From Siphonodentalium dalli (lineage: Eukaryota; Mollusca; Scaphopoda; Gadilida; Siphonodentaliidae): a stretch of DNA of 64,000 nucleotides. The notes beneath the pieces are model-generated. The model saw nothing but the letters and a program-made list of their open reading frames with translations, searched no databases and was not told the DNA's origin. The stretch spans positions 177,398,247 to 177,462,246 of the forward strand of contig CP136064.1 in the NCBI GenBank assembly GCA_032622095.1. Reading direction: 5' to 3'. The translations under genes were made by a program, and so were the position numbers. This document shows positions 33,112 through 44,735 of this stretch, piece after piece; the first letter of the stretch is position 1, and the number at the start of each line of letters is the position of its first letter.

Positions 33112-33957
33112 ATGGAGCTAATCCCTGACGCCGCGTTGGCTGCAATGTAATGATCTCAAATAGTGGACACTGTTAGTTGGAATCTCCAATCTAACAGGGG
33201 CTATTTGGTTCTTTGCGTTGAATTCCGGACGGAGGATGCTGGTATCCAGAGATCTTCTACCCGGAGCAGGATTGCCAAGACCAGCCGTAACATGAAGAAG
33301 GAGCCTCCAAAGAGAAAGACACCAACTCGAAGGAGAAGGGACGCCGCCAGACGGGCGAAATGGAAGAAAAAGAAGGGGTGACTGTTGATCTACCGGTCAC
33401 CCCCCCCCCCCCCGTGTGGTTCAGCCATCCAGTGTCACAGCCGGCAGGCCGGAGTTGTCTGAGAGACGCCCAGACGACCCGGCCAGCATGGATACAGGTG
33501 ACATCAGACCAGCTAGCAGGGACTCCGTAGATCTGCCGGAGGTCCCTGCTGTCGTCACGGAAGCAGGCGGCAACAGGGACGTAGACTCCACCAGGGACGT
33601 TCCTGCCGCCAACTTCGCTGTGGAACTGGAGTCACCACCTGGCCAGTTCCATCCAGGGGAGGAATCGAACACCGACGCTCCTCCGACGCCGGAGTACCTG
33701 GAAATGCCGGCTTCTCCCACCGAGGGTACATCACCGATTTACACCGATGACATAATCAGGACTATGGAAAGTGCCATGAAATACATCAACGTAGAGTCGG
33801 TACGTGTCAGAGTAAAAGCCAACATTGAGGAAACTAGGGCATATCGAGCACAACTTGCCGCAGACAACAGCAGTATGAGCAACACCTCTCCCTCAGATGC
33901 CTCTTCGTCTGCACCACCACCGGCGAAGAGGCAAAAGAAGAAAAAGAAGAGGAAATA
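33112..33957 (+). pseudogene. ORF1/Gag-like protein, plus-strand copy (stop and frameshift)
   Basis: Homologous to the minus-strand copy. An early TAA at 33148-33150, a frame change right after the basic block (one G fewer near 33376), and a poly(C) tract at 33399-33413 break it. The later part (33416-33957) is open for 180 residues and ends in a lysine-rich tail (AKRQKKKKKRK). It retains the PPTPEYLE segment where the other copy is frameshifted, so the two decayed independently. Confidence 0.5.
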
Positions 33958-34990
33958 AGTAAAATAAAAAAATGCTTCTTTTTCCCCCCTTTTTTTCCCC
34001 TGATATTCTTAATAAAGGCAATAATATGAGGGATTAAGGAAAGGGCCCTTCGGCCCTTTCGACAATCCCGGGGCCAGCCACCCCAAACCACTCACTTAAA
34101 AAAACATGGTAAATTGTTTTACGGGGGTAAAGCCATATTGTATTATGCCGATGACGTTCCAACTATGACAACTGAGTCAGGCCTTGCCTTTATTATTAAT
34201 TAAAGCCCACATGGGCCTGTAACGCGCTCCGCTGTCCGCCCCCTTTTGCGTTGCCCATATACGCCGCTTCTATATACGCGCCTGCTTCACGTTAATTGTA
34301 GGATAATATGACAAGGGTAACTGTAGAAATTCACCTTTTCACCATCACTCGCCGATCGATCAAATTTAGCCCATTCACACCAGTAATGCTAACGACATAG
34401 GCACGGATTTATCGGCGAAGAATTCATCTTTCAATCAATACCACAAACTCCCATCCGAACCTTTCATATACATAGCATTTGATAAATTTTTAACCACCGA
34501 ATATTGTCTCCGAAGACCGTAAATTTTCGGATCGATCCGGCTCAAAATACAATGGACAATAACTTCCTCTAACTTCACCCCCGCACGGCTTACTATAATT
34601 AAAAATCGGTCAAACGATCAACTGAACATCTAGCGCTCAGGGAATTCTTGTCGGCTAATAATTTATTTACTCATACAAATCGACAGATCGTCAGTAATCA
34701 ATTTCTATAGAGGAGAAATCTGTCGATAATTCCAACTTTTTTTTCATTTTTTCTTTACGAATCACGCAGCGCCTCATTTTAATATTCATTATGACCTGAC
34801 CTTTCCATGACTGCACTAGTAGAAACAGCCAATCACCGCTCAGTATTAGAATCGAGGTCAGGTCATAATGAATATTAAAATGAGGCGCTGCGTGATTCGT
34901 AAAGAAAAAAATGAAAAAAAAGTTAGCATTACTGGTGTGAATGGGCTAAATTTGATCGATCGGCGAGTGATGGTAAAAAGGTGAATTTCT

Positions 34991-37900
34991 GAACACTGGT
35001 TAGACGAACAGAACTTGACATTTCTGGATTCACTCTCTAATCAATACGTGTCAGTAGCAAAACCCGGAAGGAGGATCACAACCTCGTCAGGAACTTCATT
35101 TACGCGTGATGGTGTAGCACTTCTGATACGATCAGACTTAGCACATATGTGCACGTATTTGGAGACAGATAGTGCCAGAACTATAGCCATACAAATAAAA
35201 TATGGCGACCTGTCTTTGATTCTAATCCAAACATACCTACCAAGCACTAACCACGACGACAGTTTCTTCAGGGATTGTCTGACTTCGCTGGAAAGTTGTG
35301 TTGTTCAGATGCGAAATCTTGGTCAAGTAATAATAATGGGTGATCTCAACGTGCACCACAGCGACTCGACCTCACTGCCGTGTCCACAATCTCATCTAGT
35401 TCGCTCACGTGCATTCCAAACGTTCCTCCACGACATGGAATACTTCTCCCTATGTGGCAACAGTGCACTAACTGGCGGAAGGCCCACATTCTTCCCTTTT
35501 GCACCGGGCAGTAACCCGACCATCATTGATCACATCCTGATGCCCGAGGCATCCGCGGATATGGTCACATCGTGTCTCGTTTTCGATGATGACAATGACA
35601 ACACAACATGTCACGTACCAGTGGCATGCACTATTGGCATCCCAGATATAACCGCGCATCATCCAAACATGTTCACCAAACCTCTATTCAACTGGAAGCG
35701 TCTGGATCAGCTTTTATATAATTCACATCTAGAGTCATGTTGTGTCGATTTCGATTGGGTGTACTCTATGAACATTGGCAGTCATTCTCTGGATAATCTA
35801 TACGACCAAATTGTAAATGTTCTTCTTGCTGCTTCCGAATTAGCGGCGGGTTTCAAACAATTTAAATATCATTTGAAACCATATTGGAATACCAAGCTAT
35901 CAATGCTTCACAAGGCTTCGAAATCTAAAAGACTGGCGTGGATTGAAGCTGGTAGAGAATATTCAACTGAATCGCGTACTTACCGTGAATACAAGGAAGC
36001 CAAACGTGCATTCAGACGTGAATTTCGATTTGCTGCCGAAAATCATCATCAAAGCATGTTGGACGAACTTGAACGTTTTGCTACTTGTGACCAGGTTGCT
36101 TTCTGGAAACAAGTTAACGCTGATCGCAACAAACCATGCCCAGTTGGTTCCGCCCTTATCTTCGACGAAAAAGTGGTGCGCGATCCAAATGACATTATTT
36201 CTGGATGGAAGTCATATTTTGCGCAACTATTCACTCAAAGTAGTCACTTGGACCCGGTCTTCGAGTCGGAAGTAGAGAAAACTGTCGAAAATCTATTATC
36301 ATCATCAGTTGATCTTCCGAATGTTTACTATGGGGAAATCACAGTACACGAAATATCCACTGTTATTCGCTCGCTGAGGCACAGAAAAGCGGGTGGTGCA
36401 GACGCCATTGTAAATGAACACCTCATATACATTAACACCCAACAGTCGTTCATTAACCTGTTATGTTTGTTCTACAACCGTATACTAATACTTGAACATA
36501 TACCAGTAAAGCTGAAAATTGGCATTATCGTACCACTCTACAAAGGACTCCCGAAACCAAGAAACCGTCCAGACAGCTATCGCGCCATAACATTGTTACC
36601 TGTCTTGTACAAGGTATTCGAAGGCGTTATTCTCAACATAATTTCACATAGTTCTATTCTCTATGGATTTCCACACTCACTACAGAATGGCTTCCAGAAA
36701 AATATAAGTTGTTCGATGACGTCCTTCATCTTACAGGAAGTCATCAACTACGCCAAGGACCAAGGATCTCGGGTGTATACCTGCTTTTTGGACTCTCAGA
36801 AAGCATTTGATAAGGTTTGGCACTCTGGTCTTCTGCTGAAATTAAATAACCTAGGCATAGGAGGCAAATTGCTCCGCCTGATTGCCAACATGCACCGTGA
36901 CTGTACGAGTCGAGTAATATATAACGGATGTATATCTGATCCACTGAACATAAGTCAAGGTACCCGCCAGGGTGCCGTGTGTTCTCCGTTTTTTTACCTC
37001 GTCTTCGTGAACGATCTCATTAAAGAACTATCGTGTGACACCAATGGACTATCTGTTAATGCTATCAAGTGTGCTGCTCCAACGACAGCCGATGACATCG
37101 CAATCATGTCACTCACAAAACACGGCCTCGACTCGATGCTCTCAACCTGTTTCAAATACAGCACAAAATGGCGGTTCGAATTCTCATCTTCCAAGAGTCA
37201 GATTGTAGTATTCAACGAATCGAAGCAACAGCACAATTCACATACTAGGTCGTGGTCCATCGGGGGGACCCCCATCACTGAAAGTTCGGAGTGTGTTCAT
37301 CTCGGTATCTTACAGACGAAATTCCACACCCCAACAGTGCGAGCAGACATTATGTCAGATAAATTGAGACGGACATACTTCTCGGTGCAAGGAAAGCGGG
37401 CGCTACAATCAAGCACACCGAGGACTATTGTCAAAATAATGAAGTCTGTTGTATTTCCTAGAGCCCTATACGGAGCCGAATTATTACCGCTTACCAGCAC
37501 CGCTGCAATTCAAACCTTAGAGAAGAGCCTGCGTACCTGTGTTAAACATTGTCAGTCTCTACCAGTTCGTGCGCGAACTACTCTGTCGATGGGCCTTCTA
37601 GGAATGTTACCTATAGAGAAGGAAATCCACATCAAAAAGCTTTCTTTCATCGGAAACTTAATTCGTCTTCCAATTGGTCATCAGGTTCCGCTGGAAATTT
37701 TCGTTTTCAAGGCACACCAGTACATTCTTTTCGACAAACGACCATTTGGATTCGTAACAGATGTGATGCCACTCCTTGAAAAATACGACCTTCTGGTGTT
37801 TCTTCTAGATTTCCTTGACGCTGGGATTTTCCCAGGGAAACAAGAATGGAAGAACCTCGTCAAAACTCAAATTGAAAACTGCTACAGGGCAGAGTGCTTG

Positions 37901-38368
37901 GAATGTATTACTAGCGATCCTGAGCTGTCTTTCTTCTCGCAATGTCACTCTGACCCTCTCACTCTATGGGACGTCTGGTATCTCTATTCCCGGAACCGCC
38001 ATCGCTCAAGGGAACTGCGTAATCTCGCACTTCTCCTGAACAAAACCACATATGCAAATAACTTGTGCTGCGCTCAATGTGGCTTGACATATAATAATGA
38101 AATTATACATGTAACGTTTGAGTGCTGTGCAGGAGTGTTGATTCGTCTTCGCGATATATTCTGGGAAAGAGTGATTGATATACAGGGTATAGAGCAGTAC
38201 GAGTGTTTAGCTTCCCTCTCGGGGGAGCAGCTTTCGTCACTTTTCCTAGGAAACGTAAACATTCTCGAAAGATCAAATACTTTGATAAATGTTGGAGACC
38301 TTATCATCGATGCTGCTGTCTTTCTTCTTCGTGCCTGCAACATTGTGAAGGGAGTACAGAATTACTAA
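34991..38368 (+). CDS. LINE ORF2 protein: partial AP endonuclease and reverse transcriptase
   Basis: An open frame of about 1125 codons runs from the truncation point; no ATG begins it, so it is a 3' fragment of a longer gene. Endonuclease motifs remain: EHWL at the start, IIMGDLNVHH, a D-H pair in TIIDHILMPE and HVPVACTI. RT has DSYRAITLLP, FLDSQKAFDKVWH, QGTRQGAVCSP and the catalytic ADD in TTADDIAIMS; T replaces the usual Y or F. The C-terminus carries CAQCGLTYNNEIIHVTFEC. The protein would nick target DNA and copy element RNA at the nick. It is of the Jockey/CR1/I group, exact clade unclear. It is a different family from the LINE at 27322, though close. The frame is unbroken, so this is a young copy, but it is dead on arrival through 5' truncation. 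Confidence 0.88.
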   Translation, partial: EHWLDEQNLTFLDSLSNQYVSVAKPGRRITTSSGTSFTRDGVALLIRSDLAHMCTYLETDSARTIAIQIKYGDLSLILIQTYLPSTNHDDSFFRDCLTSLESCVVQMRNLGQVIIMGDLNVHHSDSTSLPCPQSHLVRSRAFQTFLHDMEYFSLCGNSALTGGRPTFFPFAPGSNPTIIDHILMPEASADMVTSCLVFDDDNDNTTCHVPVACTIGIPDITAHHPNMFTKPLFNWKRLDQLLYNSHLESCCVDFDWVYSMNIGSHSLDNLYDQIVNVLLAASELAAGFKQFKYHLKPYWNTKLSMLHKASKSKRLAWIEAGREYSTESRTYREYKEAKRAFRREFRFAAENHHQSMLDELERFATCDQVAFWKQVNADRNKPCPVGSALIFDEKVVRDPNDIISGWKSYFAQLFTQSSHLDPVFESEVEKTVENLLSSSVDLPNVYYGEITVHEISTVIRSLRHRKAGGADAIVNEHLIYINTQQSFINLLCLFYNRILILEHIPVKLKIGIIVPLYKGLPKPRNRPDSYRAITLLPVLYKVFEGVILNIISHSSILYGFPHSLQNGFQKNISCSMTSFILQEVINYAKDQGSRVYTCFLDSQKAFDKVWHSGLLLKLNNLGIGGKLLRLIANMHRDCTSRVIYNGCISDPLNISQGTRQGAVCSPFFYLVFVNDLIKELSCDTNGLSVNAIKCAAPTTADDIAIMSLTKHGLDSMLSTCFKYSTKWRFEFSSSKSQIVVFNESKQQHNSHTRSWSIGGTPITESSECVHLGILQTKFHTPTVRADIMSDKLRRTYFSVQGKRALQSSTPRTIVKIMKSVVFPRALYGAELLPLTSTAAIQTLEKSLRTCVKHCQSLPVRARTTLSMGLLGMLPIEKEIHIKKLSFIGNLIRLPIGHQVPLEIFVFKAHQYILFDKRPFGFVTDVMPLLEKYDLLVFLLDFLDAGIFPGKQEWKNLVKTQIENCYRAECLECITSDPELSFFSQCHSDPLTLWDVWYLYSRNRHRSRELRNLALLLNKTTYANNLCCAQCGLTYNNEIIHVTFECCAGVLIRLRDIFWERVIDIQGIEQYECLASLSGEQLSSLFLGNVNILERSNTLINVGDLIIDAAVFLLRACNIVKGVQNY

Positions 38369-38479
38369 AGATTGTATATTCTCAAATTTATCCGGCCGTG
38401 TACATATGTATAGTCTATTTCTCCATTAATTGTTATGTTGTGTAATATAATCTCTCCATATAGGAGGCAATAAAGATAT
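34991..38479 (+). mobile_element. 5'-truncated LINE with 126-bp target duplication
   Basis: The block 34865-34990 recurs at 38480-38605 with about one mismatch, so these 126 bp are the duplicated target. The LINE body is 3489 bp, begins inside the endonuclease domain, and ends in GGAGGCAATAAAGATAT. A 5' truncation with a 3' short-repeat tail is the expected product of target-primed reverse transcription. Confidence 0.88.
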
Positions 38480-38719
38480 ATAATGAATATTAAAATGAGG
38501 CGCTGCGTGATTCGTAAAGAAAAAAATGAAAAAAAAGTTAGCATTACTGGTGTGAATGGGCTAAATTTCATCGATCGGCGAGTGATGGTAAAAAGGTGAA
38601 TTTCTACAGTTACCCTTGTCTATATTATATACCATTAATGTAAAGCAGGTGCGTATATAGAAGCGGCGTATATGGGCAGCGCAAACTGGGGGCGGACAGC
38701 GGAGCGCGTTACAGGCCCC

Positions 38720-39230
38720 TGTGTTAAAGTCACATGGCGGTTTGCGCTCCAAAATACACAAAATAATATTCGCTTTTGAAATTTTCCCGGTATCAAAATA
38801 GGTAGATAAATACCCAAACTACCTTTCTACGACCAATAAATGTCCCATAGAGACGCATTCAAGTCGTGAAAATTACAACAAAATAGAAATGTTCGGGTTC
38901 CGAACATTTTTTTCCAACCTGCCATTTTGGATGATGCAAACCACCGAAAACAGCCGAGGATTTCCGGGTGTATTCGTAAATAAGCTTCCCCGGCGTCTAA
39001 TACTTTCCGGTACGCGATAAAGGTGTTTCAATTTGATCGTATATGTGAAAATGGTCTCTGTTGACAAGAATTTAATTTACCGTCTTGTGGCTGGAAACAA
39101 AATAATCTACAGACCCCCTCCAAATGTTGAATATATGAGTTTAAAATATGCCGATTATGATCGGGTCTTGTCCAATTACTATATGGTACGTGTCACACAT
39201 AAGTCCATTATACGATAAATAACATCAAAT
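38720..39230. repeat. Dispersed repeat sharing its end with 54640-55215 (inverted)
   Basis: Starts TTAAAGTCACATGGCGGTTT and continues through CTCCAAAATACACA and ATAATATTCGCTTTTGAA. The inverted counterpart ends at 55215. The shared TTAA-led edge suggests a TTAA-targeting DNA element. A 61-codon ORF (39033-39218) is unrecognised. Confidence 0.6.
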
Positions 39231-41439
39231 TGAAACTAAAAGTTTTTTGATTTACCTCTCACAGAATGCAGAGTCCGTATATTTTATACCCAGAACGCGA
39301 CCAGAGCGACTACTCCCTGTTTAATTCGAGGCTTGAACATTATAGATCATGTCACGAATCTCTACACTGCATGGATATACGCCCCTAAAATCATTTTCTA
39401 TCAGACCAAACCTTTGAACGTTCTGGCGGGGAATTTATAACATGGAAAACATAACGCAGATAATATATTTCTTAGTTTATACTTGTAACCTAATAAGGTA
39501 TCTCACAGTTTTTGAAGGTCCCATGTCGAGATTGCATGATTTATGCGACTACATGAAATTCCATCGGGTAATCAACTATATGTTTAGCGCGAAATCGGCG
39601 CACAAAAGTGGGAACAAATCATGCAACGTTATAAAGTTCCCTGTACCCAGGTTTTGAGCTGGTGGTCTCTACGGATGTAGCCAGAGCAGAGCTTCGTGGT
39701 ATGATCTTGAACATTGCATGTCCCTTTAAATAACGTTATGAGTTGATGGATATGACTCATTAACACGCGGATCATACACACGCGCTGGGGACTGCAGCAT
39801 CATTATACCCCACGGTTTCCATATCAATCACAAGGTAATAACTCCACATGGACAATTGGTGGTTCATGATATAAAATAGATTACAATAAACACTAATTTA
39901 CATTAGCATACACTCCCTCCATCTATGAGAGTAGGAGGTATTTTGTTCAGACACACGGAGAGGGGTGGGGGTGGGTGAGACACCCTCTCCGCATCTTTGG
40001 CCAAAAATCCAAAATTTTCAAAAATTGCAAATTTCATGCCTGACATAATATTAGTTGGAAATTTCTGACCAAAAATAGATTTTTTTTCTCATAAGATATT
40101 CCAACCAGTATTTAGAGTGAACTTTGTTGTATATAGAACAAACTTTTACTTCTTTTCGGTGATTTGATTTAGATTGAAATGTACAGTTGGAAATTTCAAA
40201 CAATACAGGGGTGTCATAATGGGGATTTCCAACAGTTATAAAGCTTGGGGAATCAGTTGGAAAATTCCATTTCAAGGGAGTGCAAATGGAATTTGCCGGA
40301 CTTGGACATTCCAGTCTGATTCAAGGGGAATGCGTGGAGTTAGACATTCCAAGTTTACCCCCCTCCCCAATGGAGACCCTCTTGTCATGTCCCTGTTTAT
40401 ATATACGAACCAAATATGTCTCGGAAAGTATATCAATGAAGTGATAGAAATTATCGCCTCGGAAACATTAAAGGACTTGTTTTTGTCTACAGCAAGTAAC
40501 AATAAACACCATTAGTTGATACAAAAAAGAGCGGTTATCATACTGCAAGCTAATACAATTTTCATTATCACTATCATCATCGTTGCATTGGAGATATGTT
40601 CCATCTCCCGAATTAGTTTTTATGTCATAGTCTGGTCGATAAAAGGTTTGACCTGGAACAAATCTGGTCTAAGTTGGTTTGTCAGTGCTGTATTGTTCTA
40701 TCTCCACTGTGGACCAATGAATTGATTTATTTTGTACCACGTGATCATATAAAATTTCAGGGTTATAATGTTCTATCTCGAACCTACAATGGTAAGCAAT
40801 GGGAACTAATGGCCGCCAACGTGCCTGGAAATCTTAATTCCAGCAGATTTTTTCGGTTAAAATAGCACAGAAAATGTCATGATGTGCAAGTTTTGTACTT
40901 TTAAATGATTTAAAAACCTAAATATCTACTTTAGAACTCACAAAAAAAGCTAAATTTTCAGCAAAGTGTTCTATCTCCAAGTTCAGCGAATCACAATTAT
41001 ATTACTGACGTTTAAAGAAAGACAATTTAAACAGATAAGTTACTCGTTTCCTCTTATGAAATGAAAACAACATAAGGTGAAAATAACAAATACGAAAACC
41101 AAGTGGTCCAATTTTCAATTCGAGCTACCCACAAAAACAATTGGATATAGAACATTATAGTACCGAGGCGACGAAATTTAATTTGTCCCAATTCGTAATA
41201 TATGAGCCCTCGCAAAACGTATTTATAATGATTAAAGGCCCATCCAGGATTGAAGTGTGATGCAAGATCGCCGACACAACGTCCCCGAAAAGATGTGACT
41301 TCTATGGGCGTTGGCTTTAAAACTATTGTAAGAACAAAAAAGCCAAATTCTGGCAAAAAGATTGACTCCAATTTGACGATAACCTGCGTGTTCTCAAAGG
41401 TCAATCTCATACCAAATATAAGGTATCTTCTAATTTTTT
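39231..41439. other. Gene-free stretch
   Basis: Repeated TTGGAAATTTC and GGAATTTCC-like words lie around 40050-40330, and GTTCTATCTCC words at 40695, 40770 and 40970. No supported coding region. ORFs of 113-118 codons here have no domain and overlap on opposite strands. Confidence 0.5.
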
Positions 41440-41760
41440 TTTCGGCTGTTTAAAAAATGGCCGCATATACTCCAGACAAGATCACGACAGTACAATACAG
41501 ATAATATAACATGCGGTCCACTCGATGCTTTATGCTGGTATACCACCACCCTTAGAAATTAGACATAATTCGGATAACAAAATCCAATATGGCGGCCGAA
41601 ATGTGAAGATTTACTAAAACATTCGACAATTCACCACATATTGTTTGTTTCTATATGGGAAAACTTTGGCATATTGGCGTGATTTTATATACATGTATCT
41701 ATCCGACAGAAGAATCATTAATTTTAGGCACCCAACGAGACCATAATATGCTTGTATTCT
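41440..41760. repeat. Fragment of the arm of the 4.95-kb inverted-repeat element
   Basis: Matches 22120-22440: ATGGCCGCATATACTCCAGA, ATGCGGTC, CAATATGGCGGCCGAAATGT and the GAGACCATAATATGC end. Diverged; a single partial arm. Confidence 0.7.
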
Positions 41761-43665
41761 TGGCTAGGGGGTGAATGGAGTCTGAAACTTTTCCCGAATA
41801 TATACTATAGGCGGGGTGAATTGGTTGGTTTGCTTGAGCATCCGTGAATACAAACTTTTTGTCTGTTGTCATTTTTCTTTAAAATATAATCCAACGAAAT
41901 GGTTCAGGGATGTTTGTATGATATATCAGATATGAATTTAACTCTTCCGAGTGAACATGGGTGGTTGCATGAGCCCAGTACACCAGTCAAGCATGTAGAT
42001 TGATAACACTGGATGATGATTCATTAAGAAATGAATGTAATGGGGGTGTATGAGGGACCATAATTATCAATAGATGGAAATTTCATGACTCAAATTCCAA
42101 TAGTTGTACTTATACTTATACATTTAGTTCCTCTCATTGCAAATATATACTAATCAGTTTAAGCGGTTCTTACTAAATGTGCCCCAACGATCACACATTT
42201 ATATTTTTATATAATTTTGTCCTGCCATGTGTAGCAATTGGTAATATAAATGTTTGGAAATATACACCATACTCTTATAATAATCACGATGGTTTGATAA
42301 GACCCAACAATGGAAGATCCTTTGTCACCCATCTAGTACACACACGGCTAGACCAAGTCTTCTCGGCCCACAACAGCTTGGGATATTGGTTGGTTTATGC
42401 TGTTTTGGACCGAGACAGCTGCCGTTTCTCTTCTTTTACGGACTTAACGCCCATAATCGTGGGCGGGAGTTATCTTGCTTGTATGTCTTTGGATTAGATC
42501 AAATTGAAGTTTTGCGCATATGAACATATAGGCGGTAGCCTTAAGTTTCCCAAGCATGATGATATAAAACATTCATGATATCAGAGGTCCGTTAAATGTC
42601 AAAGCAAAATAAACTAAGCATTGTTTTCCAGAGAACTTCGATTTGTCGCGCTATCAGAAAATACATATAAACAATACAGTCTTCCCTCCACTGAATAAAT
42701 GACAACAAAACACCTTTTGCGTACTAGCCACACGGACAGGCTCTAGGTTTATCATGTTCATATTTACAGACAAGACCTGACAACCAACTATTTGACATAA
42801 ATATCCCCAGTTGCGACAGCAGACACGCCGGACAGAAAAAACCGCCGTCTGAATTGTTTTATATTTTGGAAGGCGGAAATATGTGAACCAACCAAATGGG
42901 TGCGAAGTCTGTCTACAGGGAAGGCGGTGGTTCTCGCCTTTTACATAATACCGTATGCCTGTGTTTAGAGAAATGTTCAATACCAGAACTAAAAAAATCA
43001 TACTTAGAAAAAGATTTTCATGATGTAATTAAAAAAACTTTACAAAGAATATAGTGTAAAATATATATCATATTTTAGAAACTTGATGAGCCAAGAGCTA
43101 GAAAGTGACGACTCGCCCTGAACACGTGACCCTCGGAATCAGAAACTCATCTCTGAGAATCAGAAACTCATCTCTGATTGGCCTTCACTGTCACGTGTTC
43201 GATAAACAACTCCAATTTCCCTGCCCATTTATTAACCCGTATCATACAAGACAAATGTTTTTCGCTATACTGCGAAACTCGAAAAACTATTATTAAACGA
43301 TCGTATCACCGCTACACCTTTATCACGGTAAATGATAAATCGTTTTGAAGACAGATTAATCGCGGATGGCAGATTATTAATCCCATGCAAATGTTTACTT
43401 GAATGCCCGGGCTCCACGTGTACATGGAATACGTCTTTTGAACGAACGTCCGTTATTGAAGAGCAACGGGAGGGACTCGGTCGAAAACAGCATCATCCCA
43501 GCCGATATCCCAAGCTGTTGTGGACCGAGAAGACTTGATCTAACGAATTGCTAAGGCTATTGGTTGTTAATATATTAATGTGGATACAACAGAAACTTTA
43601 TTACTTTGCAACCGACCTCAAATTTTTTTTAATGTTGTTCCAATTTCCCCGGCTGCTATATATAC
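41761..43665. other. Gene-free stretch
   Basis: A 23-bp tandem duplication (GAATCAGAAACTCATCTCTG) lies at about 43136-43178 between inverted GAACACGTGAC and GTCACGTGTTC words. No supported gene. Confidence 0.5.
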
Positions 43666-44735
43666 AACTAGCTGATGTGCCCGACGTTGTCCGGGCTATT
43701 CAAAAACCAAATTTCAAGTCGATAGCTCTACCCAGACCGACGTTGTCCGGGCTATTCAAAAACCAAATTTCAAGTCGATAGCTCCACCCGTTTCCGAGAT
43801 CTGGTATGTAAACCAAATTTTAAGTCGATAGCTCCACCCGTTTCCGAGATCTGGTCTGCGCATGCGCGAAGCTGGCGTCGCACGGACTCGGCGACCCGAT
43901 AAAATTCGTATCCGGGGCAAGATACATTCACATAGCAAATTTCAAGTCGATAGCTCCACCCGTTTCCGAGATCTCGTCTGCGCATGCGCGAAGCTGGCGT
44001 CGCACGGACTCGGCGACCCGATAAAATTCGTATCCGGGGCAAGATACATTCACATAGCAAATTTCAAGTCGATAGCTCCACCCGTTTCCGAGATCTCGTC
44101 TGCGCATGCGCGAAGCGGGCACCGCACGGGCTCGCCAATACGACAACGACGACCGCCTGGTCAAACTACACAAACGTACCCAGTTTCGTCCCGATCGGTC
44201 GACCCGTTTCCGATATCTCTTCTGCGCATGCGCTGCACGGGCGTCCGGGCTGCTATTTAAAAACCAAATTTCAAGTCGATAGCTCTACCCGTTTCCGAGA
44301 TCTGGTCTGCGCATGCGCGAAGCTGGCGTCGCACGGGCTCGGCGACCCGATAAAATTCGTATCCGGGGCAAGATACATTCACATACCAAATTTCAAGTCG
44401 ATAGCTCCACCCGTTTCCGAGATCTCGTCTGCGCATGCGCGAAGCTGGCGTCGCACGGGCTCGGCGACCCGATAAAATTCGTATCCGGGGCAAGATACAT
44501 TCACATACCAAATTTCAAGTCGATAGCTCCACCCGTTTCCGAGATCTCGTCTGCGCATGCGCGAAGCGGGCGCCGCACGGGCATGCCAATACGACAACGT
44601 TCACCGCCTGGTCAAACTACACACACGTACCAAGTTTCGTCCCGATCGGTCGAGAATCGTAGATTTGTATTAATGACAAACATACAGACAAACATACAGA
44701 CAGACAGACAGACAGAGGTCTTCAAAATATATATG
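43666..44735. mobile_element. Short interspersed element with a 122-bp tandem array
   Basis: It opens with ACTAGCTGATGTGCCCGACG and ends in (ACAG)n followed by TATATAT, as in RTE-type LINE tails or derived SINEs. Inside, a unit containing AAATTTCAAGTCGATAGCT repeats with an exact 122-bp period (starts 43937 and 44059; 44266, 44388 and 44510) and carries TCTGCGCATGCGCGAAGC. Because 122 is not a multiple of three and the unit lacks stops in several frames, long ORFs appear on both strands; I regard them as spurious. Confidence 0.75.

Larger units (their letters stand above)
31735..34095. repeat. 2.3-kb palindrome of two ORF1-like element copies, head to head
   Basis: The minus-strand copy (about 31735-32850) and the plus-strand copy (about 32980-34095) diverge from a centre near 32916. 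They share coding sequence and 3' ends (GGAAAGGGCC, CCCGGGG). Divergence is moderate and lesions differ, so it arose some time ago or from two insertions. Confidence 0.8.
34195..38735. mobile_element. Foldback/MITE-like element split by a LINE
   Basis: Inverted arms of about 200 bp (34205-34410 and 38530-38725) share GCCTGTAACGCGCTCCGCTG, a CTATATACGC block and AAATTTAGCCCATTCACACC. Inside lies a second perfect-looking inverted repeat, 34735-34803 with 34855-34923 (69-bp arms). Without the LINE and its duplicated target the element is about 0.93 kb and non-coding. TTAA sits next to both ends but the exact ends are unclear. Confidence 0.75.
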
